A DNA stretch of 64,000 nt from contig OZ023266.1 in the NCBI GenBank assembly GCA_964006375.1, forward strand, positions 69,215,391 through 69,279,390, read 5' to 3'. The stretch is from Tillus elongatus. Its lineage: Eukaryota; Arthropoda; Insecta; Coleoptera; Cleridae. Position numbers and translations under genes: made by a program. The notes below the pieces were generated by a model. The model was given only the letters and a program-made list of their open reading frames with translations. It was not told the DNA's origin and searched no databases. This document shows, one piece after another, positions 52,713 to 64,000 of this stretch; positions within the stretch are counted from its first letter, which is position 1; every line of letters starts with the position of its first letter.

Positions 52713-53769
52713 CATACTGACTGCGAGTTGTCGAATCGAGCGATCTTGATATTATGGATTAACAAATTGCACAATTTCAGTTGGCTTCAAGCCCTATCAC
52801 TGCATGCAACGCGCTTTAGAGTTTCAGTTCTTTGTGCGACAGTTTATTGTGTCATAATACTTTAAATGCAATAATACTTTTGTGCCGATAATACTTAACA
52901 ATTCGGAATTAAACTAACACCTAAGACGATACAATACAATAAGACTTTGTGCCGATAATATTTTAAAAGTCGGTAAAAAACCAACACTTAAAATTATCAA
53001 AGATTTTCAAAAAATACGTATGATAATGTTTGTAAAACCGAGTTTTTGCTTTATTTTAATTGTTGGACGGTCTCTTACATTCATTTGTTTTTTAGTCAAA
53101 AAATTTTAGACGTAAGATGGCAAATTTTTTATACGGTCGGTTCTACACTGAAAAGATATCTCAAATTCATGAATCTATTTATATAATACACATGATTATA
53201 GAAAATCAATTTTAACTGGAAAAATGTGTATTTTTATCAAGGTAGCTCGAGGTGTATTTTTCGCTTTTACATAAGTTATTCCATAATTTAAACGCACATT
53301 GAAAATATATAGACAAAGTGGCGCAGTGAACACAAAACAAAACCGATTTTGCATATTTCCTGCTACTTAAAAAAATCGTTCGCAGGCGTTAATTCTTGTT
53401 TCGAAAGCGAAACGTTTTGCGGATATTTTCCACACTGTCAGTTCATCCGTCTATCTGGGTTGAGTTTTATTTTTAAATGGAAAGAGTTATCGAGTGTCAC
53501 CTTGACAGCTCATTTTGAAGCCACCCCCCCCCCCTTCCCTCTTTGAAATGTATCAGCTTTTGAAAATCTGTTCGGTAAGTTCTGAGAAAACGCATTCTAA
53601 AGTGTTGACCTATGAATCACGCTGTCTAGGTTTACAAAACTTAACTCAGGTAATTAGGTTTCTGAGACTGGAAAACAAACGGTAAAAATAGGATCATATT
53701 TTCAAAACTAATTAATTGTTTCTGTGTTGGTTAGTGACCTGCATTTTTGGAAAATGGTTTATTCTATTG
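52713..53769. other. No gene; short direct duplication
   Basis: A stretch with TTGTGCCGATAATA occurs near 52880 and again near 52950 with about a 72-base period. The rest is non-coding, with a C homopolymer run at 53524-53534. Confidence 0.45.
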
Positions 53770-54640
53770 CGAAAAGGTAACTAATTATTGAACTAATCGA
53801 GAAAAGGTTAAATGTGCAAATAAAACAGCCGAAGTCTTTAATGTGCAAAATTCGAATAATCAAGCTAACTGAAAGCACGTCAGTAAGTTTGTGGCCAGAT
53901 TTAGACACAGCTGCTAATTGAAAGCGAGTGATACAAGCTGAAAATCGAATAGTGGGAAATAGAGCAATGGATTTGCCATTTTGGGGTAAAATAATCGGAA
54001 TCCTACTTTAAGTACCAGGAAATTATCAGCAATTGCTAACTTTACCCGTCGTGGCGTTCAAGTAGTTTTTAAAATATATAAATATCACCCGTATAGAATC
54101 AGTCTTGTTCAAGAAATAAACGAAGATCTCCTTGATAGGAGTTTTCAGTTTTGTGAGGATGTGAACGAATTAATAATAATCCAATTTGTTTTTTAGATGA
54201 GTGTTCGTTTTTTGAAAACGAGGTTGTTAATGGCCACAACTATCGCTATTGAGGTGGCAAAAATCTACACGCTTCACGAACCTTATAGTCAAAGTCCTCA
54301 AAAATTAAATGTTTGAGACGGAATTTATGGCGTTTGTATTGTAAGTGCTTTTATCTGCCAGAAAAACTAGCAGGAGAAATGTATTTGCAGTCATCGAAAG
54401 ATGCCACTCATCTAGCGCTAACAGAAATTTGGAAACAAAGTAACCGTTACAATAAAAATGAATTCATATTTTAGAAAGACAGAGGATATGCACGCTATAC
54501 CGTTGCCGCTTGTCGGCATCTCGACCAAACATTTTCTAGCAGATGGATTGAGCGAAGAGGAGTAACATAATGGCCTGCAAGTTCGCCAGATTTAAAAAGT
54601 TTAGACGTCAGAGATTTTTTTAATGGATCACCCTGTATTT
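53770..54640 (+). pseudogene. Mariner-type transposase, nearly full length
   Basis: The most complete transposase remnant. Across two frames it reads KTAEVFNVQNSNNQAN and HVSKFVARFRHSC (first helix-turn-helix), NNRNPTLSTRKLSAIANFTR (second), YKYHPYRISLVQEINED, the first catalytic block FLDECSFF, NGHNYRY, SPQKLNV and GIYGVCIV. Next are FYLPEKLAGEMYLQSS, KDRGYARYTVAACRHLDQTF (second catalytic position, Asp kept) and SSRWIERRGV with SSPDLKSLDV (third Asp). The C-terminal tail is missing: soon after the third Asp the sequence reaches GGATCACCCTGTAT, resembling a transposon terminus. At least six stops and two frameshifts make it non-functional. Confidence 0.85.
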
Positions 54641-56208
54641 TATAATAAAAATAGCAACGTCGATAGAATTCATATCTAAAAGTACCATATGCTGTTCTCA
54701 GCGGTTTTTGACTTATAAGCACACAAAAAATATATGCAAGTAACATTTTTAAACTCCAAGAAATACCACCACATTTTAGTTCCTGGACAACCTGTTATCT
54801 GATCAGATAATGTTGGAGACATGCAGTCTATTATTTAGTACACAAAAATTACACAATTAACGGTAATACTGCCTGGGCCAACCAGGCTTAGATAATGCTT
54901 TAGATAATGCACTTTGACATTATTTTTGTATTGGAGAAATTCGTTTTTACATTCTGAGAATTTGTAGTTGCCGATTTATTGACATTATTAGTTTGTTCCT
55001 GATGACATGCGGTAGGTTTGAACTTGTTTAAATATTTGTTGTAAAATGCATGTTATTGTGCTGTCTTCAGTTGTCTCTAACGTTTTTTGGTCAGGTCATG
55101 CCAGGTTGGGTTAGGTCGGATCAGGTCACGTTAGATCAGGTCCAGTCATTCAGGCCTGCTTGGTGGTGTCTTGTGAATAATTGACAAGAAAAATGTTGTC
55201 CCTTCAACCGCCAAACAAGCTGGGTAAGCAAACTAAGGTTCTGGACGGGGAAAAACATTACTAAGGAAACTGTTGATCCAAAATGTAAAAAAAACTTACA
55301 GAAGTCCAACTAAACTGTTTTTGGCGATGTTCGTTTTTTATTTCCTTACACCCCGGCACCCCGGTTCACTTTCTGAATTTAAATTATCCTGCTTTCGTCT
55401 GTCCAAATAAATTTCTTCAGAAAATTTGGATTTTCTTGTGCATAAATTAAGATCATCTCACAGAAATCGACACATTCTGGAAGATCATTTAGCTCGATGG
55501 ATTGTAGTGTCGCAAATTTAAAATTATACATTCCGTAATCATGCATAATTCATTTTGTAGATTTGTATACTATTCCCCTAAGTTTTTTTCAGCAGAATGA
55601 AGTGACGCGTCAGGATTTGCCACCACATATGCCAAGGCAATTATTTGATTGTCCTCGTTACATGTTACAAGTTAAATTTGGCGTATTGGCTTTTTGCTTC
55701 TTTACGTAATCGTTGTTCATTAAATTATATTTTAACCTCTTGAATTTATATCATTCATTGCAACTGCGTTTGGATACGGTTTGTTGCAGTTTCTACATGT
55801 TCTATGAAATAGTTTTGTTATACTGGCCATATGCATGAAAAAGTTTGTAATTTTGCTCATTTGTATAAGAATTTGTCATTTCCATACTTTTTACAATCGG
55901 TCTTCACTGTTGGAAAACATGACATACTGAGAATAAAAAATATGTCGAAAATTTTAAGAATTATATCATATGGTACGTTTAGATGGAAAATCAATTGATC
56001 TCACTATTGCTATTATAAAAAACAGGATGTTCGATTTAAAAATCTCTCATTACTTGCTCTTATATGTTCTACCAAAAGCCAATTTTTTGTAGACACCCAA
56101 AATACTTTTAAAATAGAGACCATGGCCACATATAAACATAACCCAAATTTCAGATTTCTATCTTTTTGGGTTCACTATATACTTTTAATACGCCATCGAG
56201 TTTGGTTC

Positions 56209-56211
<3 letters not shown>
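54641..56211. other. No gene recognised
   Basis: Non-coding. A GGTCA/TTAGG-like run lies at 55090-55145. The part from about 56022 (ACAGGATGTTCGATTT) to 56212 (GGTTCACCCTATA) may be a small TA-flanked inverted-repeat element. Confidence 0.4.

Positions 56212-56286
<75 letters not shown>
56212..56286. repeat. (TA)n microsatellite
   Basis: About 37 TA units directly after TTCACCC. Confidence 0.98.
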
Positions 56287-56290
<4 letters not shown>

Positions 56291-56524
56291 CTGCTTAATT
56301 GCTTTATTTGATAAAATTATACATTGTCTAATATAATAAGTATAGTACTTGTGCTGCATCTTGAGACATGATTTAGGGTAAGGTTTTATCTATAAAAACT
56401 TTTCCAAATTTAATAAACTTCGAATTTTGAGAGACTAAACCAGATTTGTTCTATGATCTATGATTTTGGCCATTAAAATGGGTTATAAATGTCTTAGTTC
56501 GCGTTCTGCTCAAAATCATGATTT

Positions 56525-56570
56525 AGGACAATTCGCTACCACAACGCACTTGCTGCGTCCAGATTTTTAA
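56525..56570 (+). repeat. Right terminus of repeat A
   Basis: AATTCGCTACCACAACGCAC then TTGCTGCGTCCAGATTTT matches the repeat A right end, without the rest of the repeat. Confidence 0.7.
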
Positions 56571-57539
56571 CATATGTGCCTTTGTTTTGTATGTAAACGA
56601 ATATATAATACAGAGGAACACGCATGTTTTTATGGTTGATTTATAGCTAATCGATTAATCCGAGGGCAGCTCAAAAATCATAAGGGAAAGTCCAGCTGGT
56701 AGCCCGGCCTCTAGATCAATTCAATATATATGTATGAAACCAAATGTCGGCCATGCAGACCCACAACTATTTCATAAAGGAGAAGAAAAGCAGGAGAGTA
56801 TATCTTAATATGTCAGAAGGGGTAAATAAGAGGCACATAGTTAGTCCACGCACGTCTCACAACGCGTTGCACACCAAATCGCATAAGCAAATTTCCGAGT
56901 GTTCGGGATTCCGAAGGCATAACTGGGTTGCGCAAACCGTGCGCGATTCGACCCCACAAAATCGTTTATTAAAATTAAATCCTTTATAATCCGGCCACAC
57001 TAGGCTTATGTAAATGAAGCGACTCAGATATCCGTCTCTAAAACCTTGTCCTTAACGCTCACCGAACGTTGGAACATAGTTTAACAGCGTTTTCAACTGT
57101 AATTATATCAACTAGACCATGCGATTTAACATGAGAAATTTGCAAAATTATGTAGCGATTAATAGTTGTTGAACTAGGAATTTGTCACACCATAATACTG
57201 CTTCATTCAAACTTCATCATGAACAGTTAGACATTTGCTGCACTAACGTTAAGTGCTACACACATACCAGACGGATGCTGTTTCAAACCATAACCACATA
57301 AATAGCAAATATTTCTACTGACTCACTACAGTGTGCGCCTAAAAAAGTATGCAATAGTAATAGTAATATTAATTTTGCAAAGGAATCAAACAATGTATCC
57401 CACATAACAATAATGCCTGTTAACCCTAAAATGGTCAACCGTCGTGAAACTTCAGCTATGCTTCTGCTTTTCGGTCTAAATCGGATTGTTTCGTAAATAT
57501 CTCGACCGCACCTACTTTAGTACCTTTCCGATTCGACAC
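56571..57539. other. No gene recognised
   Basis: An 81-codon frame at 56744-56989 has no recognisable domain and I do not call it a gene. Confidence 0.4.
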
Positions 57540-57899
57540 AATCTAAACAACCATCTAGTTAAGTACACTTGGGAAACCCAAACCACCGCAACACATTTAA
57601 AAAAACCTGACGATCGTTTCACTAACCAAGTTAGCGTTATAAGATGATCAAAAATTCTGAACGCTTTACGAGTAAAACTGCGTTTATATTCCATGAAGGT
57701 ACTCGACCAAGATGATTGCGGGAGGTGCAAACAAGATAGACACCTTTCTGCTTGCTTACCGAAAACTTCCATTACCTGAATTTGGTTATCATCCTTCCAC
57801 GCTTTCTTTGTCGGTATCTCTCGTAAAGTGGCCAATCAATAAACTGTACATAGGCGGCAGTGCCGAATTCAAAACTTTTGTTATTATAAATATATGCAG

Positions 57900-57981
<82 letters not shown>

Positions 57982-58215
57982 CTTTGCAAGCGTTTAGCTG
58001 TCCTGGTTGCCTAACATTTTGGATTGATTTTAGTTGCCCCTTATCTATGTGGTGATTATTATCCAAAATATGTCGGGCAACGCAAGATCTATCTATATTA
58101 AAGTATCGTAACTGGACTATATGTTCTTTAGATCTAATTTAAATAGATATTTTTGTTTGCCCGACATATTTACAACCTACCTCGGAGATCCACAACGATT
58201 TAGCGGTACTATCCC

Positions 58216-58219
<4 letters not shown>
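57540..58219 (-). pseudogene. Penelope-like GIY-YIG fragment and 3' end, split by a TA array
   Basis: The minus strand from 58195 reads GCKYVGQTKISI, one stop, then KEHIVQLRY, RHILDNNHHIDKGQLKSIQN and VRQPGQLNACKGVYI. This is close to the nuclease C-terminus of the element at 50366-52712. At VYI the coding sequence runs into a (TA)n array (57902-57976). Beyond it, the 3' terminal region (57563-57660) has GAAACGATCG (57611-57620), a GTTAGC/ACTAAC-type stem, and a degraded first hammerhead box. Confidence 0.8.
57902..57976. repeat. (TA)n microsatellite inside a Penelope fragment
   Basis: About 37 TA units interrupting the GIY-YIG coding sequence right after a VYI codon run (GTATATATA), which could have seeded it. 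Confidence 0.98.
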
Positions 58220-58300
<81 letters not shown>

Positions 58301-58315
58301 TTATTTATTTATTTA
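58220..58315. repeat. (TA)n-(TTTA)n microsatellite
   Basis: About 38 TA units followed by about five TTTA units. Confidence 0.97.
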
Positions 58316-59100
58316 TATATTTATGTGTCACACCTATAACTGAAAAAATAAGAGACCGATTTTGATAAAGCTTCGTGAGGACCTTCCTTTCGCAAGTGGC
58401 TTGGACAAGTTAGTTACCCAGGAAAATCTGCCGACGTTTTCCCGGAAAATGTTGTGTTTTCTTTCGAAAAAAATTTATATCTCCGGAACTAACAAAGTAA
58501 GGGCAACCGAATTTGGTGTGCGGGTTTACTTTATTATAGGTAAGTCACCTACCAAAATTTAGCTCTATAGGTTTAAGAAAAAAAAAGTTACAGTCATTTA
58601 AAGAAAAATAAATTTGGGTTTTCCTCAAAACGTCAAAGTCGCGATTTAAAACGTCAAAATTGGTAATATTTAGGCAATGAACCTGAAACTAATATGAGCT
58701 ATGGAAGAAAAATGTCTCAAGAAGAAGGTTTTACAAAGCCTAAGGTCTTAGTTTCAATCGTGATTGTCCTTCATTTTACTAAAATATTCGCAGAAAATTC
58801 ATTTTAAATAGACCCTTTCTCTAATGCTTTGGCCGTAGTGTTGACTATAAAGTTGGTATGGTATATAAATTTTGTCGAATTTTCGTAAAAAATCTTTAAA
58901 GTTCAATATATCGGTTATTATGCAAGATACGAAAAAAAATGTATACATTAATTATAGGGTGTTTTGAGCTACATCTTAAAAAATATTTCTACAATCACGG
59001 GGTGGTGATTCAAATTTTCTTTTTTTTTAATCGAACATGCCTTATGTTATTGCATTTTTGCATTTTCCATCAAAATATAATACATCTTTGTAAGAAAAGA

Positions 59101-59400
59101 AATTCGGCACGCAGGAAGTGTGTTATGGTAGCGAATTTTCATTAAATGTTTCAAATTTGAATAACACAATTTGCTATTAACCTATAAAGTTGACCAAAAA
59201 ATCTGTTTTTTCGGTTTACTTACGGACATTTTTGTACATTTTCAAACAATAAAGTTATTTTGATGAAACATGGCACATTGTTTCTACTGTATAGGTTATA
59301 CTGGTAACCAAATTTGATGCCTGCTTTCTTTAAAAAAACATATTTGCTATTAAAAACATTTTTATGAAAATTTACCACCATAAGGCACTTGCTGCGTCCA
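59101..59400 (+). repeat. Repeat A, complete copy
   Basis: It begins GGCACGCAGGAAGTGTG and ends CACTTGCTGCGTCCA. It is followed without a gap by transposase coding sequence on the minus strand. Confidence 0.85.
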
Positions 59401-59745
59401 TAATTTTTAATTATTCTATTAACTGAGGATCTGTTTATACCCTGAAGATATTAAATTTCTCTTGTACTTATCTGCGGATTCTCTTCAATCGCTAACAAAA
59501 CCTGGAATTCTGCACCTTTATTCGTTGTGTCACGGTTTTCATAAAAGATTTTGCTTTATATTTTGGGCTACAATTTTCCTCAAGGCGTGCTCTTGCGTTC
59601 TCAAACTCCTCTGGTTTTGGATGTCGGGCTAAATAATATTTAATCCGGTAAAGTCTGGATGCCAGTAGACAGTTTATATGAGCCTCTCCCAAAGCGTACA
59701 TTATGTTTAGTAACTCTTCAATGGTAAAATTAATTTTAGAACGGA
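59401..59745 (-). pseudogene. Mariner-type transposase, N-terminal domain
   Basis: The minus strand reads FTIEELLNIMYALGEAHINC, ASRLYRIKYYLARHPKPEEF and ENARARLEE, the first DNA-binding helix-turn-helix of mariner-type transposases (normally YGEAxxNxxxAxRLYxxRxPxRRHPxPxxF). After a frameshift it continues with VLLAIEENPQISTREI and SSVNRIIKN, the second helix-turn-helix. The sequence then stops at the border of repeat A. The catalytic domain is not found beyond the composite repeat. Confidence 0.8.
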
Positions 59746-61384
59746 ACCTTACGTAAATACACAGAGACTAATAAATAACGAACAAGAAAAAACGAATACT
59801 AAACAAACAACGATAAACTATTAACGATAAATACCAAAATAATACAAAGATTAGCTGACGAAAGTATTATTTGCCAAACGATGTGTCAAATGTCTATTTG
59901 ATTCTGTTGTCTAGCTTTGAACTTCTCTCCAGGGCTACCGCGATTTCGGTAATAATGTGGAATGAAACACATTCCAATAAAAATAAAAATTTTCAACAGC
60001 TCTACCTTCTTTCGTATTTAACTTGACTTATAATGTCCAAATATGGTATTATAAGAAAGCATTTAAAATTCTGCATTTACCAAAGTCAAAATATATAAGG
60101 TGTTCATAGAACAGAAAACTATCCAAGAGGGCATTCCTAATCGTGAAAATATATTTGATAGTATTTTTATATTATAGTAAATATAGGAAAATTGGCTAGC
60201 ATAAATCCCAATAATTCATATATATTAAGTAGGTCACATAAGTATCATAATTATTAGCAATGAAATATTACATTTCATGTTTAGATAAATAATAAACAAG
60301 TTGAAATTGCAGAGTACAGTATAAGGAATGCTGACTGATGAGGTTTGCAATTATTTCTGAATTATGTAGACCAAGCAAGGTTATAAGTAATGTTGTTGAT
60401 AAACATTAGCGAGACTTTTGATTTAAAAATGTAGTGACTAATACCAGACTTTTGCTTTGAAAATGTAGTGAGCAATACGAGACTTTTGCTTTGAAAATGT
60501 AGAGAATAATATCAGAGACTTTTAATCAAGATCTCATTATGTACAGATTTTGTCGGTTTTAAAATCATTTAGTTAAATTAGTTCTGAGAATTGTTGAATT
60601 TTATTTCATCTATTAAAATTTATGACATCGTTACTATGTCAAAATTATCCTAGTTCTAAAAGTTATTCCCTAATTATCCTTCGCTCCCTTAACATAAGGT
60701 GTTGCGTTTAAAAAAAGAGTTTTTTTTTAATTTCGCAAAAGATAAATACCCTGTATATTAAAAAATAAATTATCATTATTAACGTGCATAAACGCAATTT
60801 ATACTGAAAAGACAATTATTATGACAAAAACCGATATTAATATCTCAAACAAGTCGATGGATACAAACGTCTCAATTAGACCACTTTTTTTACATTCAAC
60901 TTCCTGTAGTTGTAGAATGATTGGAAATAACACAAAACAATATAGTGATCGGTTTATAACCATCGACGTGACTTTCCAAAAATTCCATAATATATAGGGT
61001 GTTGCATTAAAAAAAACACAAGTTTGGTGCTAATAATAACACCGTGTATAAATGGAAATAATTTTAAAATGTGCACTCGTGAAACAAATATCGCCTCGAG
61101 GAAACGGTAGATTAAAATATAGCTTCAGTGAGGAGCTATCTTCTGTCATCACACCGATGGGACACGCTGTATATTATGTGCGATGTGTAGAATGCCATGT
61201 CATTTTGAATTTTAAAGATGCTAGAATCTCCCAATATAACTGTTGAGTTGGATATTTCAAACCAACCAACGTAATGGCGGGTTAAAAAATATTTTTCAGA
61301 TCTTCCAAAATTTTTTGAGAACAGCTGCAAGAATTACATTGCCGAGATAAATGCTAACAGGTCTCAAAAAACAGCCCCTTTTTA
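59746..61384. other. No gene; small TA-flanked repeats
   Basis: Mostly non-coding. Fragments such as TATAGGGTGTTGCATTAAAA (60994) and AAGGTGTTGCG...TACCCTGTATA (60697-60758) resemble termini of Tc1/mariner-type MITEs. Confidence 0.4.
60412..60520. repeat. 34-bp tandem repeat, about three copies
   Basis: AGACTTTTG...GAAAATGTAG units begin at 60412, 60446 and 60480, with a partial fourth near 60515. Confidence 0.9.
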
Positions 61385-61485
61385 GTGAATTTTCGTAGAA
61401 AAAATTCACTAATGGGGGATCCCGACTTTTGAATTTTGAAAAAATTTTTGCAAATGAGCGGGGTCAGTTTAAATTTTTATATGTT

Positions 61486-61568
<83 letters not shown>
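61385..61568 (+). repeat. Composite repeat, left end and TA array only
   Basis: The hairpin AGTGAATTTTCG...AAAATTCACTAATGGGG (61384-61418) and the following segment lead into a (TA)n array at 61488-61568. Region B does not follow, so this is a truncated copy. Confidence 0.8.

Positions 61569-64000
<2,432 letters not shown>

Larger units (their letters stand above)
58220..59400 (+). repeat. Composite repeat, copy with regions B, C and A
   Basis: A TA array passing into TTTA units (58220-58315), then region B (CACACCTATAACTGAAAAAA, GGGCAACCGAATTTGGTG, CTCAAAACGTCAAAGTCGCG), region C (TAATTATAGGGTGTTTTGAG) and repeat A (59101-59400). It is the best copy for defining B-C-A order. No coding potential is visible. 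Confidence 0.85.

Noticed and set aside
52524..52865. 113-codon frame after the Penelope element as a separate gene
   Set aside because: It covers the inverted terminal arm and hammerhead-like motif. The similar frame at 57512-57835 exists only because the arm sequence is shared.
55085..55150. Telomere-like repeat (GGTTAGG, AGGTC words)
   Set aside because: Only a few irregular units; no regular TTAGG array. It reads as a short degenerate simple repeat.

Overview
This window is gene-poor, AT-rich nuclear DNA from an invertebrate animal, most likely an arthropod and probably an insect. I base that on the mix of transposons: mariner-type transposases, Penelope-like elements with GIY-YIG domains, an R4/Dong-like element and CR1/Jockey-group LINEs. 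I cannot name the species. I found no host protein-coding gene, no functional tRNA or rRNA gene, and no bacterial-type operon or CRISPR array. Most long open frames that read as repeated YI, N, L, I or Y are microsatellites. Proposed boundaries of elements come from reading by eye and are approximate.

Layout. 0.4-8 kb: a Penelope end, a rearranged LINE with RNase H (I/LOA group, minus), a foldback repeat, and an inverted pair of Penelope-like fragments with their tails pointing outward into (TA)n arrays. 8.5-17 kb: a terminal-inverted-repeat transposon carrying the window's commonest dispersed repeat ('composite repeat'), then two mariner pseudogenes, one split by the composite repeat and one split by a LINE. 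19.6-25 kb: minus-strand LINEs, long (AAT)n arrays, and an R4/Dong-like element sitting between AAT repeats that has lost its reverse transcriptase core. 25.4-29.8 kb: a chain of TA-flanked inverted-repeat elements alternating with (TA)n arrays, including a near-perfect 439-bp tandem duplication and a mariner C-terminus. 30.5-41.7 kb: four decayed LINEs, a tRNA-derived SINE and a mariner remnant. 41.8-45.9 kb: a LINE with both ORFs open (ORF1 213 aa, ORF2 941 aa), the only element that looks able to make its proteins. 47-54.7 kb: two Penelope-like elements, one with long inverted ends, and two mariner pseudogenes. 56-64 kb: more composite repeats, a Penelope fragment and a mariner N-terminus.

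How the parts work together. The window is a stack of nested insertions. (TA)n arrays lie directly at the ends of TA-flanked transposons. LINE 3' ends run into ATT or TTTA arrays, and the R4/Dong-like element lies in AAT repeat. Microsatellites therefore appear both as products of retrotransposon tails and as landing sites. The Penelope ends carry motifs laid out like hammerhead ribozymes, in six recognisable positions of varying decay.
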